The position numbers and the translations under genes are program-made. Shown here piece by piece: positions 35,833 through 44,375 of a DNA stretch of 64,000 bases. The stretch's first letter is position 1. Each line of letters starts with the position of its first letter. The notes beneath the pieces are model-generated. The model saw only the letters and a program-made list of their open reading frames with translations. It did no database searches and was not told where the DNA came from. The stretch comes from Clostridia bacterium (GTDB lineage: Bacteria; Bacillota_A; Clostridia; Christensenellales; Aristaeellaceae), in NCBI GenBank assembly GCA_017517815.1, contig JAFWYA010000018.1, forward strand, positions 45,512 to 109,511, written 5' to 3'.

Positions 35833-37482
35833 TCACTTCTCAAAGAACTTGGCTTCCAGCATTGCGCACAGCGTATGATAAATCGGAAGATGCAGCTCCT
35901 GAACATCAGCCGGAGTATTTGCAGGAGCTATAATAGCACAGTCACAGATATCTTTTAGCCTGCCGCCGTTCCCTCCGGTCAGACCGATGGTTGAGAGTCC
36001 CAAAGCCTTGGCTGTACAGGCAGCCAGAAACACATTCTGAGCATTCCCGCTCGTGCTAATACCAATGAAAACATCCTGGGGCTTTCCATAACCAATCACC
36101 TGCTGGGCAGCAGGCAAAAGCGGATGTAGATCATTGGATACAGCCGAATTCAAGGCTGCATGATTGCTCAGTGCGATAGCAGGTAATCCTTGCTGCAAAA
36201 GAGAAGATGCATCGGACAAGATACCCTGTGAATATTCTCTGATTGTTTCCTGTTGCTTCTTGTGCAAAGGACGCCTGAGGAGAAATCCTTTCATCAATTC
36301 ACCCACAATGTGTTCGCTATCAGCACAGCTGCCGCCATTGCCTGCAATCAACACCTTGCCTCCCTGCTCATAACAACGGCGCATCAACAGATAGGCCTCC
36401 ATAATCTGGCTACAAAATGGTTTGAGAATCGGATAGCGTTCAAACAAACGGTCAAAATGCTTCAACACTTTGGAAGACTTTTCAGTGGATTCCATCATCG
36501 GATCAATGTTTTTTGCATATAGTGCTGTCATAATGCTGGCAAGATCGCCAAGAGCTTCACCCGTCTGACTCGGAACAACAGTCATTCCTTCTAGTGCAAA
36601 GGAGATCGCTTCCTGTTTAAGCGCCCTTTCCATGGAGGGACGAAGCAAATCTTCACAGCGAACAAAGATGCTGCCGATCACGATTTTCTCAGGATTAAAG
36701 GCATCAACCAATAGTGCAATCCCGCGTCCAAGCATGTTCCCGATGTGATCAAAGAATGATTTGGCTTCTGTATTTCCGGCACGTGCATATTGCGCCATCA
36801 CTTTTGCATCAACCTCTGAAAGAGAGCAGCCATCAGCGATCCATGGGGGCGTTTGTCCTTGGGCAATCAGTTGACGTGTCAGTTCCTGAGCTTGACGTTG
36901 AATTCCTCCTCCGCTGGTGTAACCTTCAAAGGAACCCGCCTTGCCAAAACCGACAGGACCTTCTTCAGTCAGGCGAAGATGGCCCACCTCACCACCCATA
37001 TCTGTGTATCCAACGAGAAGTTTTCCTTCAGCAATGATACCGGCGCCCATGCCAGTTCCCATGGTGAGAAAGAGCATATTCTGGGTGCCGCGTCCAGCGC
37101 CCAGCCTCCATTCCACCAGTGCGCAGGCATTGGCGTCGTTCTGCAGATAGGCAGGAATACCATACTTTTCACTGAGCATGTCACAGATTGGAATGTTTAC
37201 CCAACCCGGAAGATTCGGAGGACACAGCACAATACCTTTTCTCGAATCCAAAGGTCCTCCGCAGCTGATACCGATTGCTTCCACCTGTGAAAAATCCAAT
37301 TGATTGCGGGTAATCAGAGTTTCTATTGCTTGCAGTAATTGATTATAGACATGCGTAAAACCCCGATCACTTTCGGTAGCAAATCGAATCTTATCCAGAA
37401 TATGAATTCCAGCATCTACTTTGGCTAGTAGAACCGCACATTTTGTTCCACCGATGTCTAGACCCAGCCAGTATGGCTTCAC
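35833..37482 (-). CDS. ROK sugar kinase fused to a SIS (GmhA-like) isomerase domain
   Basis: A 549-residue two-domain protein. Residues 1-320 form a ROK kinase: DIGGTK at 9-14, NDAN at 115-118 and GTGMGAG at 142-148. The usual ROK zinc-binding Cys cluster is missing; the place around 175-190 reads GPVGFGKAGSFEG. Residues about 345-549 form a SIS domain of the phosphoheptose-isomerase type (GNGGSCADSEH at 381-391, GISTSGNAQNV later). The product may phosphorylate a sugar and then isomerise or bind the sugar phosphate. The GTG start overlaps the GH2 stop (GTGA), so the two are translationally coupled. Confidence 0.88.
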   Translation of the reverse strand: MKPYWLGLDIGGTKCAVLLAKVDAGIHILDKIRFATESDRGFTHVYNQLLQAIETLITRNQLDFSQVEAIGISCGGPLDSRKGIVLCPPNLPGWVNIPICDMLSEKYGIPAYLQNDANACALVEWRLGAGRGTQNMLFLTMGTGMGAGIIAEGKLLVGYTDMGGEVGHLRLTEEGPVGFGKAGSFEGYTSGGGIQRQAQELTRQLIAQGQTPPWIADGCSLSEVDAKVMAQYARAGNTEAKSFFDHIGNMLGRGIALLVDAFNPEKIVIGSIFVRCEDLLRPSMERALKQEAISFALEGMTVVPSQTGEALGDLASIMTALYAKNIDPMMESTEKSSKVLKHFDRLFERYPILKPFCSQIMEAYLLMRRCYEQGGKVLIAGNGGSCADSEHIVGELMKGFLLRRPLHKKQQETIREYSQGILSDASSLLQQGLPAIALSNHAALNSAVSNDLHPLLPAAQQVIGYGKPQDVFIGISTSGNAQNVFLAACTAKALGLSTIGLTGGNGGRLKDICDCAIIAPANTPADVQELHLPIYHTLCAMLEAKFFEK

Positions 37483-39806
37483 GCTTCTCCACCTCCGAAA
37501 CCTTCAAATTCATCCAAACCCAGTTTGCGCAAACAATTCATATACCACTTGAAATCCACGGGAGGGTTGCCCTGCAGATAGTGATTGATTCCAGTTTCAC
37601 CATTTTTAAGTTCCCAGCGAATAGCATAGAAATGGATCTTTTCATCGTCTGGGATCATCTGAAGCGTGCAGGCGGAATCGGCCGGGACGATGTGCTGGCC
37701 GGAGGCTACGACTTCATCCGAGTCCACATCTGTCACACTGTAACGCAGAGCGCAGTCGTCCATATAGTCATTAACGGCATACAGCATGAGCTTTCCGTCT
37801 TTGTCGTCCATCATCAGGCACAAGGGCTGCTGACTACGGCGAATATAGAAATACGCGAGCTTGCGGCAGAAATAATAATCTACCACCGCGTCGGAAAACT
37901 GCGGCCAGTTATCCATGATGTTCCACCAAATCAGACCTGTACGCACACCTTTGTGGCTGCGGAAACTTTCCACAAAGTATTTCTTAGCCTCAGCCTGGCT
38001 AATCTGACTCATATAAGCATATTCATCCAGATTTTGCGGTGTCTGCTGGAATAGATATCCGATTTGGCTGGACATCAGCCGAATACGATAGCGATAGAGT
38101 GAGTTCTCCAGCTCAGGAGAAGCTGCATGGTAGATCCACATAGGGTTATCCTTTTCGGGCCACAGAAAGTCCTGCGGGATGAACTTGCGGATCGAATCAG
38201 GCGAATTACAACCGTGATAACCCATCTCGCTCGCAAAGGTGGCGTGATGATCGTGATAAAAATGTCCTTTATAATAGTCACGTGGTCCCCAGAGATGCTG
38301 CTCGGGTGTCTCCTGAATGTGCCCATCCAGATAGGATGCATGCGATACATATGGAGAACTGGGCAAGTAAGGACGGCTCATGTCCTCACTGTAGAGGACG
38401 TTAGGTAGAACAGAGCGGGTCAACCCATTTTCTGTAGGATCCATACGACCGCCAGTCTGTTTGTAACCCACGAAGTCACATTCGTTATCACCTGCCCATA
38501 GTCCGATACAGGCATGATTGCGCAGTCTGCGCACGATAACCCGTGCTTCCTCTTCCAGCTGTTTTTTCATGCGGTCAGTCTTGGGATATACACCGCAAGC
38601 CATCATGAAATCATGCCAGATGAGAATGCCTTTTTCATCACACCAGTCGTAGAAGAATTCATTCTCGTACACGCCCCCACCCCAAACGCGCAAAGCGTTG
38701 CAGCCGATATCCCATACCAAATCCAGAATGGCCGGAATGCGGTTGATATCATTGGAATGGAAGGCATCTGCAGGGACCCAGTTGGTTCCTTTGATATAGA
38801 TGCGTTTGCCGTTAAGAATAAAACAAAACTCTGCTTCTTTTTCTCCCGTAATCTGGTCGTCACGTACCAAATCAATGGTACGCAAACCCTGTTTCCAGCA
38901 AAGAGTGTCCACCTCTTTGCCATCACGCAGAAGCGTTGCGATAATTTCATAGCGGTTGGGATCGCCATAATCACGCACCCACCACAATTTAGGATTGTCG
39001 ACGGTAAAGCGAAGCTGGCCATGAACAAACCACAATTTTTCTCTTGTGCAGAACTGGCTGTCACCACAGCTACCTTCCAGTTGCAGTTCATAAGAATGGA
39101 TAGAATCACGGTTGATATCGATATCATAGGAGGCACGCACACAGGCGGATCCATTTTCCTCTAATTTTTCAAGCCAAATGAAAATGTCCTCGATCCGTGC
39201 GGTTTTTTTGCGTCGAACCCACACAGGTCTCCACAAGCCGGCGCTGATAATGCGGGGACAGATATCCCATCCAAAACAATGTGCTGCTTTACGGATGACA
39301 AGCGATTCATAGTTGTATTTGAGCATGGTATGATGTGCCGCGATAGGATATTTACGCGCTTCCAACACGACAGGACTGAAATGAATCAGCAGTTCATTTG
39401 TGCCTTTGACCAGGCTGGAAGCTGCAAATTCATGAGGAATGAACATGTTTTCTGCATGACCAATGTTAATGCCGTTGAGATAGATATCAGCAACGGTGTC
39501 AATACCTTCAAAGTACAGAAAGGTCAGATCGTCCGGCTTGTCTTCCCAGACAAACGTAGTGGTATAGTATACATGGGCGGTTTCGTAGTTCATTAATTCC
39601 AGATAGTTGCTGCCGAAGAAGGGCTCATCCATCAGGCCATGCCTCACATAATCCAACGGCCAGTCGCCGGGGACTTGTGCGGAGATTATGGTTCCGCCAT
39701 AACTTGCAAGTTTTTCGCTTGTACAGATTTCTTCCTTTATATCACAGTCATTAAGCACTGTCAGCTTCCAGCCCTCATTCAACTCCATCATTTTTTCCAT
39801 CGCCAT
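37479..39806 (-). CDS. Glycoside hydrolase family 2, beta-mannosidase-like
   Basis: A 775-residue cytoplasmic GH2 enzyme with the usual order: jelly-roll sugar-binding domain, immunoglobulin-like domain, TIM barrel. Barrel landmarks are RVWGGGVYEN, FYDWCDEKGILIWHDFMMACG, acid/base Glu near 441 in AGDNECDF, and probable nucleophile Glu near 526 in FASEMGYHG. This pattern is closest to beta-mannosidases and exo-glucosaminidases rather than beta-galactosidases. No signal peptide. I start at ATG 39806 (AGGA about 10 nt upstream); a GTG at 39815 is too close to that site. It forms an operon with the ROK-SIS gene and is divergent from the AraC gene at 39960. Confidence 0.9.
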   Translation of the reverse strand: MAMEKMMELNEGWKLTVLNDCDIKEEICTSEKLASYGGTIISAQVPGDWPLDYVRHGLMDEPFFGSNYLELMNYETAHVYYTTTFVWEDKPDDLTFLYFEGIDTVADIYLNGINIGHAENMFIPHEFAASSLVKGTNELLIHFSPVVLEARKYPIAAHHTMLKYNYESLVIRKAAHCFGWDICPRIISAGLWRPVWVRRKKTARIEDIFIWLEKLEENGSACVRASYDIDINRDSIHSYELQLEGSCGDSQFCTREKLWFVHGQLRFTVDNPKLWWVRDYGDPNRYEIIATLLRDGKEVDTLCWKQGLRTIDLVRDDQITGEKEAEFCFILNGKRIYIKGTNWVPADAFHSNDINRIPAILDLVWDIGCNALRVWGGGVYENEFFYDWCDEKGILIWHDFMMACGVYPKTDRMKKQLEEEARVIVRRLRNHACIGLWAGDNECDFVGYKQTGGRMDPTENGLTRSVLPNVLYSEDMSRPYLPSSPYVSHASYLDGHIQETPEQHLWGPRDYYKGHFYHDHHATFASEMGYHGCNSPDSIRKFIPQDFLWPEKDNPMWIYHAASPELENSLYRYRIRLMSSQIGYLFQQTPQNLDEYAYMSQISQAEAKKYFVESFRSHKGVRTGLIWWNIMDNWPQFSDAVVDYYFCRKLAYFYIRRSQQPLCLMMDDKDGKLMLYAVNDYMDDCALRYSVTDVDSDEVVASGQHIVPADSACTLQMIPDDEKIHFYAIRWELKNGETGINHYLQGNPPVDFKWYMNCLRKLGLDEFEGFGGGEA

Positions 39807-39903
39807 CTTTTTCACATCCTAATTTTGTTTTTTAGAGATTATCCATTATGGCTATTGTACCAATTCAGAACGCTTTGTGTCTTTTCTTTTTTAACTCGAT
39901 CAA

Positions 39904-39931
39904 TTGCATATTTTTCGGTTTTTGATATAAT
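39904..39931 (+). promoter_or_regulatory. Promoter of the island AraC gene
   Basis: TTGCAT (39904-39909), a 16-nt spacer and TATAAT (39926-39931), followed by AGGGAGG before the ATG at 39960. On the other strand TACAAT (39857-39862 region) may be the -10 of the GH2 operon, with a poor -35. Confidence 0.7.
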
Positions 39932-39959
39932 CATGGCAATAGAAAGGGAGGGATAATCT

Positions 39960-40781
39960 ATGTCACAGTGGTTTCCCATCATTTCTTATTCATTGGAGGC
40001 AAAACCCGAATTGCCGCTGATGATTCAAAACCGGCGGTTAGAGGAAAGTTATCCAATACATGGGCACGATTATTATGAGATGGAACTCATCATTGAAGGA
40101 TCTGGAACACAATGGATTAACAACACCAATGTTCCGTTTGAAAAAGGAAGCCTTTTTTTGCTTTCGCCGGAAAGTTATCATCGCGTGGAGATTGATACCA
40201 CGGTCTCTCTTTTCAGCATCCACTTTCCTTTCTGGATAGCGGAAAAAATGGGATTTGAACAAATTGAGCATGCTTACGCAGCCAAACTTTCTCCTCAGGA
40301 ATATCAGCAACTGTTTTTACTGCTGACGGCGCTCGCTCAACCGGAACATGCAAAATTGGATTATTCAGTTCAAGAACTGCAGGCTACCACCATGCAAATA
40401 CTGATTCTTCTTTTACGCCGCGGAACCGTGTATTCCCTCTCTAAGCCAGGCAGGCACCTGCAGCAGGCGCTCAAATACATCCGCGATCATCATACTAACC
40501 CGGCTCTTCGAATTGCTGACGTGGCAAGAATCTGCGGATTATCAACCTGTTACTTTAGTTCGCTTTTTCATCAAACTGTTGGCTGCCGTTACGCAGATTA
40601 TCTGACGGATTATCGCCTGCGCCACGCCTGTGCTTTGCTGTCTTCCAGTCATTTATCCATTACAGAAGTTGCTTATGAGGCCGGCTTTTCGTCGCTTGCG
40701 CATTTTTTTCGCAGCTTTAAAAAAACCGTCGGCTGCACGCCAACGGTTTATCGAACAGAAAACAACATTCGGAGAGTCTAA
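39960..40781 (+). CDS. AraC-family regulator of the island sugar genes
   Basis: A 273-residue regulator. The N-terminal cupin-like sensor has HGHDYYEMELIIEGSGTQWIN and KGSLFLLSPESYHRVE. The C-terminal double helix-turn-helix has IADVARICGLSTCYFSSLFHQTVG and ITEVAYEAGFSSLAHFFRSFKKTVG. It lies divergent from the GH2-ROK-SIS operon and convergent with the dehydrogenase at 40928, so it most likely controls GH2. AGGGAGG sits 7 nt ahead of the ATG. Confidence 0.92.
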   Translation: MSQWFPIISYSLEAKPELPLMIQNRRLEESYPIHGHDYYEMELIIEGSGTQWINNTNVPFEKGSLFLLSPESYHRVEIDTTVSLFSIHFPFWIAEKMGFEQIEHAYAAKLSPQEYQQLFLLLTALAQPEHAKLDYSVQELQATTMQILILLLRRGTVYSLSKPGRHLQQALKYIRDHHTNPALRIADVARICGLSTCYFSSLFHQTVGCRYADYLTDYRLRHACALLSSSHLSITEVAYEAGFSSLAHFFRSFKKTVGCTPTVYRTENNIRRV

Positions 40782-40927
40782 TATCCTTTACTGCGATATT
40801 CTTTCAGGCTGGTTCTGGTATACTTTTGAAAGTTTTCAGCCAGACGACGGTAGTCCTGGTACTTCAGGTTTTTTTGTCTGCTACTTCGGGAACAGCCCAC
40901 GGAGGATAGAAATGCGGGGTGTATTCC

Positions 40928-41968
40928 TCAAGAATCAGAGTCGCTTTGTGGGAGAACTATGACCTTGATCGCTTCGGGGGAGGTCTGTGCCTGAAGTGCC
41001 TCTGTAAGCCGATTCAACGGAAAACGGTGTGTAATCAGCGATTCCACATCGATTTTTTTCTGGTTCAGCAAATCAACTGCCTGCTGATGAGTGTCTGGAT
41101 TGACAAAAGAACCTGAAATTTTCAATTCCTTACGGAATACATCAAACAGCGGCAGGTCAACCCGAGTCTCCGGGGATGGAACGCTGAACAGGAGGACACG
41201 GCCGCCGCGATCGGTGATTTCGATCGCCTGCTTGACAGCAGCAGGGGTTCCGGCACATTCGATAACTACATCCACGCCCAGACGATGAGTGAGCTGCTGA
41301 ATTTCTTCCAACAATGCATCACCAGGCTCAAAAACATGGTCCACGGCACCAATTCTCAGGGCCAATGCTCTGCGCTGCGCCATTGGTTCGGAAAGAAGTA
41401 TCTTACTCGCACCCTTCAGCCGCAAAAGCTGGGCCATTATCAGGCCAATCGCCCCGCCGCCGATAACGCAGGCTGTGTCACCGGGATGAATATCAATTTG
41501 AGCAATGCCATGGAGACAGCATGCCAACGGCTCAGCCATTGCCATGCTTGTGTAGCTGATTTCAGCACTCATAACAAAAACCTGTGTTTCGGGTACGAGA
41601 CTGTACTGGGCAAAGCCGCCATCCCGGTTTACACCCACAGCCTGTAGATTTTCACAGAACTGCTTTTGTCCGTTGTGACAATAGCGGCAATGTCCGCAGT
41701 AGATGTTCGGATCGACCGTGACATGGTCTCCGACCTGAATTGATTTCACGTCTGATCCTACCTGCAGAACCAGACCAGAATACTCATGACCAAGAACCAC
41801 AGGAGGCTCTACCTCCGCAGAACCTTTTTCACCTCTGGCGATGTGGATATCCGTACCGCATACTCCGCAAGCCATGTTTTGAATCAGAACTTCGTTTGCC
41901 TTCAGCGGCCTCATCTTCAGATCCCGTTCTTCGAACTGTCCTTTTCCAAGAAAATAAATCCCTTTCAT
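40928..41968 (-). CDS. Zinc-dependent alcohol/polyol dehydrogenase
   Basis: A 346-residue medium-chain dehydrogenase of the sorbitol/threonine dehydrogenase group. The catalytic zinc site is CGVCGTD with the later GHEYSG; the structural zinc site has four Cys in CGHCRYCHNGQKQFC; the NAD motif is GGGAIG. It should oxidise a secondary hydroxyl of a polyol or sugar with NAD. It is the last gene of the seven-gene island operon running from 48679, with GGAGGG ahead of its ATG. Confidence 0.93.
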   Translation of the reverse strand: MKGIYFLGKGQFEERDLKMRPLKANEVLIQNMACGVCGTDIHIARGEKGSAEVEPPVVLGHEYSGLVLQVGSDVKSIQVGDHVTVDPNIYCGHCRYCHNGQKQFCENLQAVGVNRDGGFAQYSLVPETQVFVMSAEISYTSMAMAEPLACCLHGIAQIDIHPGDTACVIGGGAIGLIMAQLLRLKGASKILLSEPMAQRRALALRIGAVDHVFEPGDALLEEIQQLTHRLGVDVVIECAGTPAAVKQAIEITDRGGRVLLFSVPSPETRVDLPLFDVFRKELKISGSFVNPDTHQQAVDLLNQKKIDVESLITHRFPLNRLTEALQAQTSPEAIKVIVLPQSDSDS

Positions 41969-42001
41969 GCGGTTCCCTCCTTGTTCATAAGAACTATTCT
42001 G

Positions 42002-43321
42002 CTATTCCTGCGAACGATCCCGCTCGGCTGCCAGCATCAGCAGACCTGTCAAAGCCGCGTTGTGATCCGGCGTTAATATCGCGCCAGGATGTTCCATTTG
42101 GACCTCCAGTCTATGGCGTAAAGCCGGATTTTTGAGAATGCAACCGCCGGAATAAACCAATCTTTCGATTCGTATTCCCAGTCTGCATGCAGCTTGATGA
42201 TATTGAACAGCAATTTCCCGATACAGAGCGTCAATCCATTCTTCAGGCGGGCAACCTGTCCCCATTTCATCCTTCCTTTCTATGGCGGCGAGCCAGCTGT
42301 CCAGATCCAACGGAATCTTCTTGCTGCATGGCGAAACGCTGGTCATTTGTTTCCAGACCTCCGGCACGATCCTGTCGCAGGAAATACCGTAAATATTCTT
42401 TTGAATGACCTTTGCCATTCTTTCCAGATTATATCCGCCTGCCAGTCCGGAAACCGTACGGAGAAACCGTCCGCCAAAATAAGGCCTGTTTTCATAAGAC
42501 CCGGGAACGTATTCGTCAACGATCACACCGATCAGGCCAGCCGTTCCGATGTTGACATTCAGATCTTTTTGCGGAAGGCAACGACTGCCAATCACGCATG
42601 CTTGATGATCGCCAATATCTGGATAAACAGCATATTCGCGCCCGCACAGCCGGTAAGTGCCGCAGGCATCAAGCGAGGAGAAGATTTCCGGAAACTCCAT
42701 AGAGGAAAAACCTGCTCTTTCAATCACAGCAGAATGCCACTTTCCCGTCAACAGGTTTACCATGCCGCTGGGGGCGGCATTTGTGATGTGGCATACATGC
42801 CTTCCGCACAGACGATAGATGATCATTCCTCCAAGCGTATGGAAAAGCCGGCCATCAAGATTTATTTCACCACTTTTGACGCGCGGAAATAGATTGCTGA
42901 GGGGGAGGTTGTTCTTCAGCGGGACACCTGTGTGCAGTTCGTGATAGTCTGGCAAAAGATCGGACAGCACCTCCAGCCATGTTTTCCTATCAGATGCCAT
43001 CTCCAGCGATGCTCTGTCACGCCAGCTGATTACGGACGTCTCCGGCAATCCGTTCCTGGCGGTAAGTACAAAACCATGCATCTGCGTGGAAAAAAGGATC
43101 CCCTGAATCCCGGCAAACTGAAGCAGCTGTGTGTCGATAATGCTTTTTACATGGTGAAAGTATTTGTCCGCATCTATTTCGTAGCGCGTTTCAGACTGAA
43201 AGAGACTCCCAGGGGCAGAAACAGAAGATTCGTTAGTATAACTCATCCGTTCGGTATCGAGTATAGCCGTTTTGGTAAAGGTTGATCCAAGATCAATTGC
43301 CAGATATCTCAAACCATTCAC
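42002..43321 (-). CDS. FGGY-like carbohydrate kinase
   Basis: A 439-residue ASKHA kinase. The N-terminal phosphate loop is DLGSTFTKTAI; STQMHGFVL and SWRDRAS follow, as in sedoheptulokinase and xylulokinase relatives; NIGTAG and SGGCILKNPALR are the phosphate-2 and adenosine motifs. It probably phosphorylates a ketose or polyol-derived sugar. The start is uncertain: GTG at 43321 gives the longest form, but AGGTGA suits a TTG at 43312 better. It ends with TAG. Shorter than classical FGGY kinases (about 490-520), but the key blocks are all present. Confidence 0.83.
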   Translation of the reverse strand: MNGLRYLAIDLGSTFTKTAILDTERMSYTNESSVSAPGSLFQSETRYEIDADKYFHHVKSIIDTQLLQFAGIQGILFSTQMHGFVLTARNGLPETSVISWRDRASLEMASDRKTWLEVLSDLLPDYHELHTGVPLKNNLPLSNLFPRVKSGEINLDGRLFHTLGGMIIYRLCGRHVCHITNAAPSGMVNLLTGKWHSAVIERAGFSSMEFPEIFSSLDACGTYRLCGREYAVYPDIGDHQACVIGSRCLPQKDLNVNIGTAGLIGVIVDEYVPGSYENRPYFGGRFLRTVSGLAGGYNLERMAKVIQKNIYGISCDRIVPEVWKQMTSVSPCSKKIPLDLDSWLAAIERKDEMGTGCPPEEWIDALYREIAVQYHQAACRLGIRIERLVYSGGCILKNPALRHRLEVQMEHPGAILTPDHNAALTGLLMLAAERDRSQE

Positions 43322-43334
43322 CTGCCCGATGCTT

Positions 43335-44288
43335 TCAGCGAATCAGCACACCGTACTGTTTCAGAGGCGGTATGCCGTACAGAGCCTGATAATCCGGACC
43401 GAGGTAGCAGCCAAAACTAGTGAGCGTTTCAAAGCCCAGACTCCGGTAGTAAGAAACGTCCTGCCTCATCACGCTCTCATCCAACACAAAGGACTTCGGC
43501 GGCTTGGTCCAGTTGGAAAAGAGAGAATTATCCATCCAGTACTCCAGCACGCGCGATCCTCTGCTGCCAAAACAGGCCAGCAAATCGGGCAGTACGGAGG
43601 CCTGCTGCACATTTGTCGGGCAGTGGGGATCGCAAATGGCGCGGTGATGATTTTTCTCAATCGGGGCATATTCGAGAAAGATTCCATTTGCAGGACGAAC
43701 GGTTTGAGGCGCTTTGAGTGCATCGTGGTAGGCGATGTAGCACAGGCTTGCCTGCGAATCCACGCTTCTCAGCCCCTCAAGCATCGCGTTAAGAATTGCC
43801 AGCTGCTGATCCGATGGGCTCAGCTCCATGCATTGGGGGCAATGGCAATAGCAGCCTTTTACATCATCCAGCCAATAGAGATAACGGTGGCTTCCTGTTG
43901 CCAGCAACCGTGCAAGCAGTGCTGTCTTCTCTGCGATATACGCAAGCGCCTCCCGATTGGATGCGCAGGCGTTAAAATCCGGTACCCGGAGACCGTTTTC
44001 ATCCATGCGAAACCATTCGGGCACAGCCGAAAAACGTTCCTCAGGAAGCAGCCATCGCATCACATGCGCCTCGTATTCTACCTGAATCCCGCGTGCCTGC
44101 GCATTATCCAAAAGAGCTCGGAAAGGCGCTTGCGCATGCCTGTCGATGGCTTGCTGAAGAGAGAGATGCGCCTGTATCCCGCCAACCGGATGAAGTCCCA
44201 GCAGGTTCAGATTGGCTTCCTCCATCCAGTCCAACCATTGAACGGTCAGATCTTCCGGATGAACAATGATCCCTCTTTCATAACACAT
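43335..44288 (-). CDS. Short DUF4838-related protein
   Basis: A 317-residue protein matching the core of DUF4838 but lacking the GH67/GH20-like N-terminal domain of the chromosomal relative at 15779. Shared features are a Cys pair in CYCHCPQCMEL with the following LNAMLEGLRS helix, and YIAYHDALKAPQTVRP leading to FLEYAPIEKN. The N-terminal strand order (NLNLLGLHPVGG) is TIM-barrel-like. Cytoplasmic, with AAGGAGAG 9 nt ahead of ATG. Probably a glycosidase-like enzyme; activity is unproven. Confidence 0.78.
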   Translation of the reverse strand: MCYERGIIVHPEDLTVQWLDWMEEANLNLLGLHPVGGIQAHLSLQQAIDRHAQAPFRALLDNAQARGIQVEYEAHVMRWLLPEERFSAVPEWFRMDENGLRVPDFNACASNREALAYIAEKTALLARLLATGSHRYLYWLDDVKGCYCHCPQCMELSPSDQQLAILNAMLEGLRSVDSQASLCYIAYHDALKAPQTVRPANGIFLEYAPIEKNHHRAICDPHCPTNVQQASVLPDLLACFGSRGSRVLEYWMDNSLFSNWTKPPKSFVLDESVMRQDVSYYRSLGFETLTSFGCYLGPDYQALYGIPPLKQYGVLIR

Positions 44289-44326
44289 AGGTCTTTTCTC
44301 TCCTTCATGAAATGCTGTGGAATCAT

Positions 44327-44356
44327 AAAACCCGGGAGGGCAGCTGCCCTCCCGGA
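44327..44356 (-). terminator. Intra-operon stem-loop after the island solute-binding protein
   Basis: A near-perfect GC palindrome (44331-44355, arms GGGAGGGCAGC and its complement), with GTTTTA on the minus-strand 3' side. As in the chromosomal operon, it lies just behind the solute-binding protein gene and probably reduces readthrough into the enzyme genes. Confidence 0.65.
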
Positions 44357-44375
44357 GAAGGTTGCCATTGATGGC

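Noticed and set aside
35709..35933. 74-codon plus-strand frame between hsdM and the ROK-SIS gene
   Set aside because: Its second half is antisense to the ROK-SIS 3' end and it has no family resemblance.
41966..42004. FGGY kinase TAG is in frame with the dehydrogenase start, suggesting a readthrough fusion
   Set aside because: The 11 intervening codons contain the dehydrogenase ribosome binding site, and each gene is a complete family-length protein; the frame match is probably chance.
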